From NCBI RefSeq assembly GCF_011044975.1, contig NZ_JAAKZV010000024.1, forward strand, positions 1 through 54,381: a stretch of DNA of 54,381 nt, read 5' to 3'. The position numbers and the translations under genes are program-made. The DNA is from Streptomyces coryli. GTDB taxonomy: Bacteria; Actinomycetota; Actinomycetes; Streptomycetales; Streptomycetaceae. Below the pieces are notes generated by a model. That model was not told the origin of the DNA. It saw only the letters and a list, made by a program, of their open reading frames with translations, and ran no database searches. Below are positions 34,467 through 43,121 of the stretch, one piece after another (the stretch's first letter is position 1; every line of letters begins with the position of its first letter).

Positions 34467-35354
34467 TTACGGGATGGTGGCGCCGTACTCCTCGAGCGCG
34501 GCCACGACCGGCTCGAAGAACGTCTCGCCGCCGCTGGAGCAGTTGCCGCTGCCGCCGGAGGTCAGGCCGAGCGCGTCGCCGCCCGCGAAGAGCGCGCCGC
34601 CGCTGTCGCCGGGCTCGGCGCAGACGTCGGTCTGGATCAGGCCGTTGACGGTGCCCTGCGGGTAGGTGACGGAGACGTCGAGTGCCTTGACGGTGCCGTC
34701 GTGCACCTGGGTGGTGCTGCCGCTGCGCTGCACAGTCTCGCCGACGACCGCCGCCCGGGCGCCGGTGATCTCCTGGGTGGAGCCGTTGTAGAGGTTCACG
34801 GCGCTGGGGTGCGCGGTGTCGCCCGTGTACTTGATCAGGGCGCGGTCATTGCCCGGGAAGGTCGCCGCCTCGGATGTGCCGATGACGGGGCCGCCCGAGC
34901 TCTCGGACCAGTCGGTGCCGCCGAGCTCCACGCAGTGACCCGCGGTCAGGAAGTACGGCTGGCCGCCCTTGGTCACGTTGAACCCGAGCGAACAGCGCGA
35001 TCCGCCGGTGTAGATGGCGTCGCCGCCGGCGATGAACATCTCGAACTTGCCCGCCGTCCGCTTGAGGACGGCCTTGCCGTCCTGCGCGGCGACCTGCTTC
35101 TTCAGCTTCGCGAGCGCCTCGCCCTTGACCGTACGGTCGGCGGTGACGACGACCTTGCCGGTGGTCTTGTCGATGGCGCGGGAGGTGCCGGAGACGGCGC
35201 TGTCCGTCAGATCGGCCTTGACGGACTTGAGGGTTTTGGCTTCCGGAGCACCGGTGGCGGCATTGGCGTCCGCCAGTGTCAGGCTGCCGGCGAGAAGTGC
35301 GACTGCGGCCGCGGTGGCGGCGGTGAGCCGCGCTCTGGATATTCGATGCCTCAA
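34467..35354 (-). CDS. streptogrisin-like S1 serine protease precursor
   Basis: A 295-residue secreted chymotrypsin-fold protease with prodomain, close in size to streptogrisin B precursor. The signal peptide ends near residue 33 (ANAA) and the prodomain extends to about residue 114. The mature part begins near IAGGDAIYTGGSRCSLGFN, with His in FLTAGHCV, Asp in GNDRALIKY and Ser in EPGDSGGAL. The start is TTG, preceded by an ideal TAGGAGGAAC ribosome site. In this family the prodomain folds the enzyme and is then cut off. The gene stands alone. Confidence 0.93.
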   Translation of the reverse strand: MRHRISRARLTAATAAAVALLAGSLTLADANAATGAPEAKTLKSVKADLTDSAVSGTSRAIDKTTGKVVVTADRTVKGEALAKLKKQVAAQDGKAVLKRTAGKFEMFIAGGDAIYTGGSRCSLGFNVTKGGQPYFLTAGHCVELGGTDWSESSGGPVIGTSEAATFPGNDRALIKYTGDTAHPSAVNLYNGSTQEITGARAAVVGETVQRSGSTTQVHDGTVKALDVSVTYPQGTVNGLIQTDVCAEPGDSGGALFAGGDALGLTSGGSGNCSSGGETFFEPVVAALEEYGATIP

Positions 35355-35544
35355 CTTCAGTTCCTCCTATGGGGGGTGGATCACCGGCGGTTCCGGTGCA
35401 TCCGGAGGTTGCTGGGACATGCACATGCCAAGCCAGAGGTGGGTCGCACCCCGACCGGGCAACTCGCCGAGTATCCCGATCCAGCCAGGAACACTCAAGA
35501 CCGCGTCGAAAAGGGGCAGTTGACGGCCTCATATGCCCCACCCG

Positions 35545-36351
35545 CTACTCCGCTTCCGCGACCAGCACCTCCACCCCGTCGGCCTGGAGGGCGTCGAGGT
35601 CGGACGCCGGGATGCCGGAGTCGACGATGACGAGGTCGAAGGCGCTGACCGGGGCGAGCTGATACAGCCCGCGGCGGCGGAACTTGGTGTGGTCGACCAG
35701 CAGGATCCTGCGGGCGGCGGCGTCCATCAGGGCCCGCTTCACCGCCACCGTCTCCTGCGACTGGTGGTAGCACTGGCCGCGGGTGATCGCGGTCGTGGAG
35801 GCGAAGAGCGTGTCGGCGTAGAGGCTGGTCACGGCGTCCACGGTGCGCAGCCCGAGGAAGGCGTCGTACGCGGGGTAGTAGGTGCCGCCCAGCGAGATCA
35901 GCTCGACCCCGGGGCTGCCGGCGAGCGCCTGCGTGACGGGCACGAAGTTGGTGATCACGGTCAGCGGCGCGCGCTGGGCGAGGAGGCGGGTGAGCGCCAG
36001 CGCGGTGGTGCTGTCGTCGACGATGACCGACTGCCCGGTCCTGACCAGGGGCAGGGCGGCGCGGGCGAGCGCGTTCTTCTCCGCCACCATGGCCTGGGTG
36101 CGGTGCCGGACGTCGCCGTGGAACGCGGTCGAGGGCTGGGCCGTCGCGCCGCCGCGGACCTTCCGCAGCCATCCCCGGCTCTGCAGATAGTCGAGGTCCC
36201 GCCGGATGGTCATGGGCGTCACGCCGAGCTCGTCGGCCAGCTGCTCGATCCGTACGAACCCTTCGTCCACGACGCGGCCTTTGATCCGCTCCCGCCGCTC
36301 ACGAGGCTTACGTCCGCTCATGTCGGCCGGCCGGGGGATCTCTGCCTCCAT
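35545..36351 (-). CDS. DeoR-family transcriptional regulator
   Basis: A 268-residue DeoR repressor. The N-terminal helix-turn-helix is RIEQLADELGVTPMTIRRDL at about residues 34-53, followed by LRKVRGGA. The C-terminal phosphosugar-sensing domain has VIVDDSTTALALTRLL, GGTYYPAYDAFLG and LLVDHTKFRRRGLYQLAPVSAFDLVIVD. It is divergent from the sugar ABC/kinase operon and very likely represses it, responding to a phosphorylated sugar made by the operon's kinase. ATG at 36351 follows AGGAG. Confidence 0.94.
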   Translation of the reverse strand: MEAEIPRPADMSGRKPRERRERIKGRVVDEGFVRIEQLADELGVTPMTIRRDLDYLQSRGWLRKVRGGATAQPSTAFHGDVRHRTQAMVAEKNALARAALPLVRTGQSVIVDDSTTALALTRLLAQRAPLTVITNFVPVTQALAGSPGVELISLGGTYYPAYDAFLGLRTVDAVTSLYADTLFASTTAITRGQCYHQSQETVAVKRALMDAAARRILLVDHTKFRRRGLYQLAPVSAFDLVIVDSGIPASDLDALQADGVEVLVAEAE

Positions 36352-36376
36352 GAAGTCTCCTGTTCCTTTTCTGTGA

Positions 36377-36405
36377 AGTGAACATCCTGGTATTCAGCGG
36401 ATCAA
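36377..36405 (-). promoter_or_regulatory. possible deoR promoter
   Basis: On the minus strand TTGATC (36400-36405) and TTCACT (36377-36382) are 17 bp apart, 25 bp before the deoR ATG. The -10 match is weak. Confidence 0.35.
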
Positions 36406-36500
36406 CCCTGTTCGTCATGCCTTCTGAAGCGGCAACTCCTGCTGAGCGAACATTTCCGGTGGGGGAATGGGCGGGCCGACTGTGCAGTTTTTGAGGCCAG

Positions 36501-36529
36501 TTGACACTATTGAAACACCCTTGTTTCGT
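36501..36529 (+). promoter_or_regulatory. promoter of the sugar ABC/kinase operon with embedded operator
   Basis: TTGACA (36501-36506) is a consensus -35; a 17-bp spacer leads to TTTCGT (36524-36529). The inverted repeat GAAACACCCTTGTTTC (36512-36527, arms of 6 bp around CCCT) fills the spacer and enters the -10. A protein bound there would block polymerase. DeoR is the natural candidate. Confidence 0.6.
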
Positions 36530-36572
36530 GTGCGTTGCCTGGAGCGGCCCCCGCGAGCAAGGAGTGTGGAAC

Positions 36573-37652
36573 ATGAGGAAACTGGCCAGTTTTGCTCTTA
36601 CCGGCATCCTCGCCGTGGGCGCGCTCACGGCGTGCGCCGAAGAGCCCGGCACGAGCGATTCCGGCGCCAAGGGCGGCGGCAAGGACGCGGCCGGCAAGGT
36701 CGCGTTCCTGATGCCCGACCTCGCCTCCACCCGCTACGAGCAGTACGACGCCCCGCTGTTCAAGAAGCGGATGGGCCAGCTGTGCGCGGACTGCAAGGTG
36801 GTCTACCAGAACGCCAACAGCGACGCGTCGCTGCAACAGCAGCAGGCCAACTCCGCGATGGCGCAGGGCGCCAAGGTCATCGTCCTCGACCCGGTCGACT
36901 CGGACTCCGCGGCCACCATCGTGCAGACCGCCCAGTCCCAGGGCGTCAAGGTGGTCGCGTACGACCGTCCGATCCCCAAGAAGGCGGCCGATTTCTACGT
37001 CTCGTTCGACAACGAGGCGATCGGCTCGTCCATCGGCCAGTCGCTGGTCGACCATCTCAAGAAGACCAAGGCCAAGGGCGGCCTGCTGCAGGTCAACGGC
37101 TCCCCCACGGACGCCGCCGCCGGGCTGATCAAGAAGGGCGTGCACAAGGCCGTCGACGACAGCGGGTTCAAGCTGCTGGCCGAGTACGACACCCCGAAGT
37201 GGTCCCCGGAGAAGGCGCAGCAGTGGGTGAGCGGGAAGATCGCGCAGCACGACGACCGTATCGTCGGCGTCGTGGCCGCCAATGACGGCACCGGCGGCGG
37301 GTCGATCGCCGCCTTCAAGGCCGCCGAGAAGAAGGTCCCGCCGATCACCGGCAACGACGCCGAACTGGCCGCGGTCCAGCGCGTCATCGCGGGCGATCAG
37401 TACAACACCATCTCCAAGCCGATCAGGATCGTGGCGGAGGCGGCGGCCGAGGTCGCGCACCAGCTGATGCAGGGCAAGAAGCCCAAGCCCGACACCACGC
37501 TCTTCAAGACCCCGGCGCAGCTGTTCGAGCCGACCGTCGTGACCCAGGAGAACCTCAAGAAGGTCATCTTCGGCCCGGAGGGCGTGCTGAAGGTCAAGGA
37601 CGTCTGCACCCGCAAGTACGCCGCCGACTGCAAGCAGCTGGGTATCAAGTGA
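36573..37652 (+). CDS. sugar ABC transporter, xylose/ribose-type binding lipoprotein
   Basis: A 359-residue periplasmic-binding-protein type I lipoprotein (lipobox near LTACA). The pattern VAFLMPDLASTRYEQYDAP, LCADCKVVYQNANSDASLQQ, VIVLDPVDSDSAATIV and VVAYDRPIPKKAADFYVSFDN resembles XylF/ChvE sugar-binding proteins more than ribose ones. ATG at 36573 has AAGGAG 8 bases upstream. First gene of a six-gene operon. It probably binds a pentose, hexose or polyol. Confidence 0.93.
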   Translation: MRKLASFALTGILAVGALTACAEEPGTSDSGAKGGGKDAAGKVAFLMPDLASTRYEQYDAPLFKKRMGQLCADCKVVYQNANSDASLQQQQANSAMAQGAKVIVLDPVDSDSAATIVQTAQSQGVKVVAYDRPIPKKAADFYVSFDNEAIGSSIGQSLVDHLKKTKAKGGLLQVNGSPTDAAAGLIKKGVHKAVDDSGFKLLAEYDTPKWSPEKAQQWVSGKIAQHDDRIVGVVAANDGTGGGSIAAFKAAEKKVPPITGNDAELAAVQRVIAGDQYNTISKPIRIVAEAAAEVAHQLMQGKKPKPDTTLFKTPAQLFEPTVVTQENLKKVIFGPEGVLKVKDVCTRKYAADCKQLGIK

Positions 37653-38440
37653 CCGCGCCCGTCCTGTCCTTGAGAGGCGTCAGCAAGCAGTTCGGCGCCG
37701 TCGCCGCGCTCACCGGCATCGACCTCGATGTCGCCGCCGGTGAGGTGGTGGCCGTGGTCGGCGACAACGGCGCCGGCAAGTCCACGCTCGTCAAGATCCT
37801 CTCCGGGGTGTACGCCCCGGACGCGGGCACCATCTCCATCCACGGCAAGGACGTCGCGCCCGCCTCCCCGGCCGCGGCGCACGCCCTGGGCATCGCCACC
37901 GTCTACCAGGACCTGGCGCTGTGCGAGAACCTCGACGTCAAGGCGAATCTCTTCCTGGGCCAGGAGCTGCGGCCCTGGATGCTGGACGACGTCAGGATGG
38001 AGAAGCGCTCCTGGGAGCTGCTGCGCGAGCTGTCGGCCCGTATCCCGACGCTCAGCATCCCGGTGGCCGCGCTCTCCGGCGGCCAGCGGCAGACGGTGGC
38101 GATCACCCGGGCGCTGCTGGGCGATCCGGAGATCATCCTGCTCGACGAGCCGACCGCCGCGCTGGGCGTGGCGCAGACGGCCGAGGTGCTCAATCTGATC
38201 GAGCGGCTGAAGAGCAACGGGCTCGGTGTCGTCATGATCAGCCACAACATGGACGACGTCCGCGCCGTCGCCGACCGCGTGGCCGTGCTCCGGCTCGGCC
38301 GCAACAACGGTGTGTTCGACGCCCGCGACGTCTCGTCCGAAGAGATCGTCGCCGCCATCACCGGCGCGGCCGACAACGTCGTATCGCAGCGGGCCGCCCG
38401 CCACGCCACGGGCCGGCCGACCGAGCAGGAGGCGCCGTGA
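37649..38440 (+). CDS. sugar ABC transporter, single-cassette ATP-binding protein
   Basis: A 263-residue ATPase with one nucleotide-binding domain: Walker A GDNGAGKSTLVKIL, Q-loop VYQDLALCENLDV, signature LSGGQRQTVAITRALLGDPE, Walker B IILLDEPTAALGV and H-loop VVMISHNMDDV. Ribose and xylose systems usually use a fused double ATPase of about 500 residues, like the one at 19228. This half-length type is known from fructose-type (FrcA) systems and would act as a homodimer. GTG overlaps the previous stop. Confidence 0.94.
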   Translation: MTAPVLSLRGVSKQFGAVAALTGIDLDVAAGEVVAVVGDNGAGKSTLVKILSGVYAPDAGTISIHGKDVAPASPAAAHALGIATVYQDLALCENLDVKANLFLGQELRPWMLDDVRMEKRSWELLRELSARIPTLSIPVAALSGGQRQTVAITRALLGDPEIILLDEPTAALGVAQTAEVLNLIERLKSNGLGVVMISHNMDDVRAVADRVAVLRLGRNNGVFDARDVSSEEIVAAITGAADNVVSQRAARHATGRPTEQEAP

Positions 38441-39690
38441 CTTCCCTCGAGACCCCGGTGGCGGCGGCCGCCGCCGACCTGCAGGACGAGCGCCTGGTGA
38501 CACCGCAGGGGTTCGCCGACAGCATCCGCGCCGCGATCCGCCGGGCCAAGGGCGGGGACCTCGGGATGCTGCCCGTGGTCGCCGGCATCGTGGTGATCTG
38601 GACCATCTTCCAGGCGCTGAACCAGACGTTCCTGTCCAGCACCAACCTGGTCAATCTGGCCTTCGACATGGTGTCCCTGGGCGTCATCGCGCTGGGCATC
38701 GTCTGCGTGCTGCTGGTCGGCCAGATCGACCTGTCGGTGGGCTCGGTGAGCGGCGTCGCCGCCGCCACCACCGGCGTGGTCATGGTCCGGCACGAGCAGT
38801 CGCTGGGGCTGACGATCCTGGCGGCGGTCGGCGCGGGCGCGGCGATCGGCTGGCTCTACGGGCAGGTGCTGAACCGCTTCGGCGTGCCCAGCTTCGTCGT
38901 CACCCTAGGCGGGCTGCTGGGCTTCCTCGGCACCCAGTTGTGGCTGCTGCGCGGCGAGAACGCCATCAATCTCCCGTACGACTCCGGGCTGGTGAAGTTC
39001 GCGCAACTGTGGTTCGTCCCCGACGCGCTGGCCTACGCCTTCGCGGTGGCGGCGGCCGGCGGCTTCCTGGCCACCGGCTGGATACGGGCCCGCAGCCGGC
39101 GCGCCGCCGGGCTCTCGTCGGTCTCGCTGCAGTGGCTGTCGGTGCAGGCGCTGCTGCTGGCGGCGGGGCTGCTGTTCGCGGTCTACTACCTGAACCGCAC
39201 CCGCGGCGTGCCCTGGATGTTCATGCTCTTCGTCGCGCTGGTGCTGATCGTGCACTACGTCTTCACCAAGACGAAGTTCGGCCGGGCGCTGTACGCGGTC
39301 GGCGGCAACGCGGAGGCGGCCCGCAGGGCGGGCATCAACGTAAAAGCGGTCTACACCTCGGCGTTCATCATGTGCTCCACGCTGGCCGCGCTGGGCGGTG
39401 TGCTGGCCGCCGCCCGGCTGGCCGCGGCGAATCAGAGCACCGGCACCGCGGACGTCAACCTCAACGCGATCGCCGCCGCCGTGATCGGCGGCACCAGCCT
39501 CTTCGGCGGCCGCGGCTCGGCCTTCGCCGCCCTCCTCGGCGTCCTGGTCATCCAGTCGATCTCCAGCGGGCTCACCCTGCTCAACCTCGACTCCTCGTAC
39601 CGCTTCATCATCACCGGCGCGGTGCTCCTCGTCGCCGTCGCCCTGGACTCCGCCGCCCGCCGGTCGCGACAGGCCCACGGAAGGGGCTGA
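38437..39690 (+). CDS. sugar ABC transporter, XylH-type permease
   Basis: A 417-residue permease, longer than RbsC and like XylH, with extra membrane segments in the middle. It shows GQIDLSVGSVSGVAAATTGV, FGVPSFVVTLGGLLGFLGTQ, YAVGGNAEAARRAGINVKAV and AAAVIGGTSLFGGRGS. A soluble N-terminal tail of about 45 residues precedes the first segment. It is the only permease of the system. GTG start overlaps the ATPase stop. Confidence 0.94.
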   Translation: MTSLETPVAAAAADLQDERLVTPQGFADSIRAAIRRAKGGDLGMLPVVAGIVVIWTIFQALNQTFLSSTNLVNLAFDMVSLGVIALGIVCVLLVGQIDLSVGSVSGVAAATTGVVMVRHEQSLGLTILAAVGAGAAIGWLYGQVLNRFGVPSFVVTLGGLLGFLGTQLWLLRGENAINLPYDSGLVKFAQLWFVPDALAYAFAVAAAGGFLATGWIRARSRRAAGLSSVSLQWLSVQALLLAAGLLFAVYYLNRTRGVPWMFMLFVALVLIVHYVFTKTKFGRALYAVGGNAEAARRAGINVKAVYTSAFIMCSTLAALGGVLAAARLAAANQSTGTADVNLNAIAAAVIGGTSLFGGRGSAFAALLGVLVIQSISSGLTLLNLDSSYRFIITGAVLLVAVALDSAARRSRQAHGRG

Positions 39691-39695
39691 GGCAC

Positions 39696-41177
39696 ATGAC
39701 ATCGATAGCCATCGACGCCGGCACCACCAAGGTGAAGGTCGTCGGATACGGGCCGGACGGCGCGGAGCTGACGGCCGCCAGCCGCCCGACCCAGGTGCTG
39801 CGGCCCCGACCCGGTTGGTCCGAGCAGGACATGGACCAGGTCTGGGACGCGGTCGCCGGCGCCGTCCGCGAGGTCGTCGCCGCCCTCCCCGAGCCGCCCG
39901 GCCTGGTCGCCGTGACCGGGCAGGGCGACGGGGCCTGGCTGGTCGACGACCGGGGCCGCCCCACCGGCAACGCCGTGCTGTGGAACGACGGCCGGGCCGC
40001 CTCCCTGGTCAGCGAGTGGGAGCGGGACGGCACCGTGGCGGAGGCCTTCCGGATCTGCGGATCCCGGCTGTCCACCGGAATGCCCAACGCCGTCCTCGCC
40101 TGGATGCGCGAGCACGACCCGGACCGCCCGGCCCGCTCCCGGCATCTGCTGACCTGCGGCGGCTGGCTCTTCCTGAAGCTGACCGGCGAGGCGGCCGTGG
40201 ACGAGTCGGAGGCCTCGGCGCCGTTTCTGGACCTGCGGCAACGCACCGTGTCGGACCGGCTGTTCGAGCTCTACGGGCTGGAGTGGGCCCGCGACCTGCT
40301 CCCCGCCGTCCGCGACGACGACCACCGCGTGACGCAGCTCAGCGCCGCCGCCACCGCCGAGACCGGGCTGCCCGCGGGCATCCCGGTGGTGCTGGCCCCG
40401 TACGACATCTGCGCCACCGCCATCGGCTCGGGTGCGGTCAGTGCGGGCCGGGCCTGCACCATCCTCGGCACCACCCTGGCCACCGAGATCGTGGTGGACT
40501 CCGCCGATTCCGTGGCCACGGACGACCCGGTGGGCATCACCGTCACCCTCGGCGTGCCCGGCCACTACCTGCGCGCCTTCCCCACCATGAGCGGCGGCGA
40601 CATGCTCGACTGGGGCGCCCGGCTGCTCGGCCTCGCCTCGGCCGGCGAGCTGATGAGCCTGGCCGAGCGGGGCGCGGAGCACACGGCCGGGGTGCGCTTC
40701 CTCCCCTACCTCTCCCCCGCCGGCGAACGCGCCCCGTTCTTCGACCCGGCCGCCCGCGGCTCCCTCTCAGGGCTCTCCCTGGACAGCGGCCGCGAGGACG
40801 TGGCGCGCGCGGTCGTGGAAGGCGTCACCATGGCCATCCGCGACTGCCTGGCGGCCGCCCCCACCACCCCCGGCCTGCTGACGCTGAGCGGCGGCGGCGC
40901 CGGCAGCGGCTACTGGACCCGGCTGATCGCCGACCTCACCGGGGTGCCGGTGGCCATCCCCGCCGATACCGAGATCGGGGCCCGCGGCGCCTGGCTGACC
41001 GGCATGGTCGCCACCGGCCGCGAGCCGGACTTCCCGACCGCGGTGGCCCGGCACGTGCGGATCGCCGATACCTATGAGCCGGACCCGAAGCACAGCCCTG
41101 CCGCGGCCGACCGCTACGCGGAGTTCCTGCGGCTGCGGGAGCTCCACCGCCCGATCTGGGGGACGACCACCCGATGA
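39696..41177 (+). CDS. FGGY-family carbohydrate kinase
   Basis: A 493-residue sugar kinase that phosphorylates the imported sugar with ATP. The N-terminal IAIDAGTTKVKVVGYGPDG is the FGGY phosphate loop; VAVTGQGDGAWLVDDRG resembles erythritol/L-xylulose kinases. The second domain has APYDICATAIGSGAVSAG, MSGGDMLDWG, RFLPYLSPAGERAPFFDP and LLTLSGGGAGSGYWTRLIAD. ATG at 39696 is 5 bases after the permease stop. The specific substrate (pentulose or polyol) cannot be fixed. No isomerase or dehydrogenase is present in the operon. Confidence 0.92.
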   Translation: MTSIAIDAGTTKVKVVGYGPDGAELTAASRPTQVLRPRPGWSEQDMDQVWDAVAGAVREVVAALPEPPGLVAVTGQGDGAWLVDDRGRPTGNAVLWNDGRAASLVSEWERDGTVAEAFRICGSRLSTGMPNAVLAWMREHDPDRPARSRHLLTCGGWLFLKLTGEAAVDESEASAPFLDLRQRTVSDRLFELYGLEWARDLLPAVRDDDHRVTQLSAAATAETGLPAGIPVVLAPYDICATAIGSGAVSAGRACTILGTTLATEIVVDSADSVATDDPVGITVTLGVPGHYLRAFPTMSGGDMLDWGARLLGLASAGELMSLAERGAEHTAGVRFLPYLSPAGERAPFFDPAARGSLSGLSLDSGREDVARAVVEGVTMAIRDCLAAAPTTPGLLTLSGGGAGSGYWTRLIADLTGVPVAIPADTEIGARGAWLTGMVATGREPDFPTAVARHVRIADTYEPDPKHSPAAADRYAEFLRLRELHRPIWGTTTR

Positions 41178-41785
41178 CCTTGACCGTCTACCTCGTCCGG
41201 CACGGGGAGAGCGTGTGGCACGCCGAGAACCGCTACGCCGGCGTCACCGACATCGACCTCACCGACAACGGCCGCGCCCAGGCCCGTAACCTCGCCGCCT
41301 GGGCGGGGCAGGCGGAGCTGGCGGCGGTCTGGTCCTCCCCGATGCTGCGCTGCCGGGAGACCGCCGGGGAGAGCGCCACCCGGGCCGGGCTGCCGCTGCG
41401 CCTCGATCCCCGGCTGCGCGAGCTGGACTTCGGCATCGCCGAGGGGCTGACCCGCGGCGAGATGCGGCAGCGGCTGCCGGGCGAGCTCAAGGCCTTCGAG
41501 GCCGACCCGGTGGCGAACCACTTCCCCGAGGGCGAGGACCCGGCGGCGGCCGCCGAGCGCTATCTCGCCTTCCTCGCCGATCTGCGCGCCGAACACCGGG
41601 AGGGCCGGGTCCTCATCGTGGCCCACTCGACCGCGATCCGGCTCGCGCTGTGCCGGCTGCTGGGCATGCCGCTGGGCGACTACCGCCGGGCCTTCCCCTA
41701 CCTGGCCAACTGCGGCTTGAACGAACTAGTTCTCCGGGACGACAGTCCCGCTTTGCTGGCGCTCAATAAACCCGTGATCCCGTGA
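41174..41785 (+). CDS. histidine phosphatase (phosphoglycerate-mutase-like)
   Basis: A 203-residue histidine phosphatase. The nucleophile is in LVRHGES, the second catalytic region is LRELDFGIAEGLTRGEM, and the second His is in VAHSTAIRLALCRLLGM. The family includes sugar-phosphate phosphatases such as alpha-ribazole and fructose-2,6-bisphosphate phosphatases. ATG overlaps the kinase stop by 4 bp, so the two enzymes are made together. It might remove a toxic excess of the kinase product or act one step later; neither is shown. Confidence 0.92.
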   Translation: MTLTVYLVRHGESVWHAENRYAGVTDIDLTDNGRAQARNLAAWAGQAELAAVWSSPMLRCRETAGESATRAGLPLRLDPRLRELDFGIAEGLTRGEMRQRLPGELKAFEADPVANHFPEGEDPAAAAERYLAFLADLRAEHREGRVLIVAHSTAIRLALCRLLGMPLGDYRRAFPYLANCGLNELVLRDDSPALLALNKPVIP

Positions 41786-41820
41786 CGTCGCGACCCCGTG
41801 ACCTCCTGAAAGGACCTCGC

Positions 41821-42981
41821 ATGCGCGGCAAGCTCGTTGGAACGGCCAGAGCGGCTGTCATCGCCGGGATCACGATCCCGGCCCTCCTCCTCACCGCCCC
41901 CGCCCCCGGTGTGGCCGCCGACTCCGGAAGCAGCTCCCTCCCGTCCCACATCCACGGCGGCGCCTGGCCGACCAGCCACGTCCAGGGCGTGACCGTGGAC
42001 AAGGAACGCGGCTTCGTCTACTGGTCGTTCACCCAGATGCTGGTCAAGACCGACCTCGACGGCAAGGTCCTCGGCACCGTCGAGGGGCTCACCGGACACC
42101 TCGGCGACATCGACCTCAACGACCGCGACGGCCGGGTCTACGGCTCGCTCGAATACAAGGCGGAAGAGGCCTTCTACATCGCGATTTTCGACGTGTCGAA
42201 GATCAACCGGATCGGCATGAACGCCGAGACCGACGGCGTCATGACCGCCGTCCACCTCGGCGAGGTCGGCAAGGACTTCACCGCGGACATGGACGGCAAC
42301 GGCGTCTTCGACGGCGACACCGCCGACACCCCCGACCACCGCTACGGCTGCAGCGGCATCGACGGCGTCTCCTTCGGCCCGGAATTCGGCAAGCGGGGCG
42401 GCGAGCAGAAGCTGATGGTCGCCTACGGCGTCTACTCCAACACCACCCGCACCGACAACGACCACCAGGTGGTCCTGTCGTACGACGTGAGCGACTGGGC
42501 CGCGTACGAGCGCCCGCTCTCCCAGGCCGACCCGCACCGCAGCGGCCCGAAGCGCTACGACGGCAAGTACTTCGCGTATACGGGCAACACCACGTACGGC
42601 GTGCAGAACCTCCAGTACGACCCGTACACCCGGAACTGGATCATGGCGGTCTACCAGGGCAAGAAGGCGGGCTTCCCCAACTACTCCTTCTTCACCGTCG
42701 ACGGCTCCGCCGAGCCGCGCCGCGGCGAGATCAAGGGCCAGCAGCAGCCGGAGACCGGCAAGCTCCTCACCCTCCGCAAGGCCGGCCTGCACGACCCGGC
42801 CACCGGCGTCCGCGGCTGGGAGTTCCACGGCAACTACGGCTTCGACGCCCTGGGCGACGGCCGCTATTACGTCGCCGAGGGGCGCGCCGTCGAGGAGGAC
42901 GGCGTCACCAAGCAGGAGGGCGAGGCCTACCTCTACCGCTGGACGGGCGCGACTCCGACACCGTTCGAGCGCGTCAACTGA
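41821..42981 (+). CDS. secreted protein of unknown function, beta-propeller-like
   Basis: I do not recognise a named family. The 386-residue product has a signal peptide ending near PGVAAD. Repeated strand-turn units (VQGVTVDKERGFVYWSFT, LVKTDLDGKVLGTVEG, GDIDLNDRDGRVYGSLEY) suggest a beta-propeller. DMDGNGVFDGD resembles a calcium-binding loop. CSGIDGVSFGPEFG and GWEFHGNYGFDALGDGRYYV are other landmarks. ATG at 41821 has AAAGGA upstream; it follows the phosphatase after 35 bases. Position suggests an extracellular role in providing or sensing the sugar that the operon imports. Confidence 0.85.
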   Translation: MRGKLVGTARAAVIAGITIPALLLTAPAPGVAADSGSSSLPSHIHGGAWPTSHVQGVTVDKERGFVYWSFTQMLVKTDLDGKVLGTVEGLTGHLGDIDLNDRDGRVYGSLEYKAEEAFYIAIFDVSKINRIGMNAETDGVMTAVHLGEVGKDFTADMDGNGVFDGDTADTPDHRYGCSGIDGVSFGPEFGKRGGEQKLMVAYGVYSNTTRTDNDHQVVLSYDVSDWAAYERPLSQADPHRSGPKRYDGKYFAYTGNTTYGVQNLQYDPYTRNWIMAVYQGKKAGFPNYSFFTVDGSAEPRRGEIKGQQQPETGKLLTLRKAGLHDPATGVRGWEFHGNYGFDALGDGRYYVAEGRAVEEDGVTKQEGEAYLYRWTGATPTPFERVN

Positions 42982-43121
42982 GCCGCGACAGTCCCGATCG
43001 GTCCCAAATCGACGACGGGTGATCACAAAGGAGCACCTCGCGAAGCCCCACGCCAAGCAGCAGCCGCAATACCTAGAGTGAACTCCGGGCTCGTATCCGC
43101 CCCTGCCGCCGAAGGGGAGTC

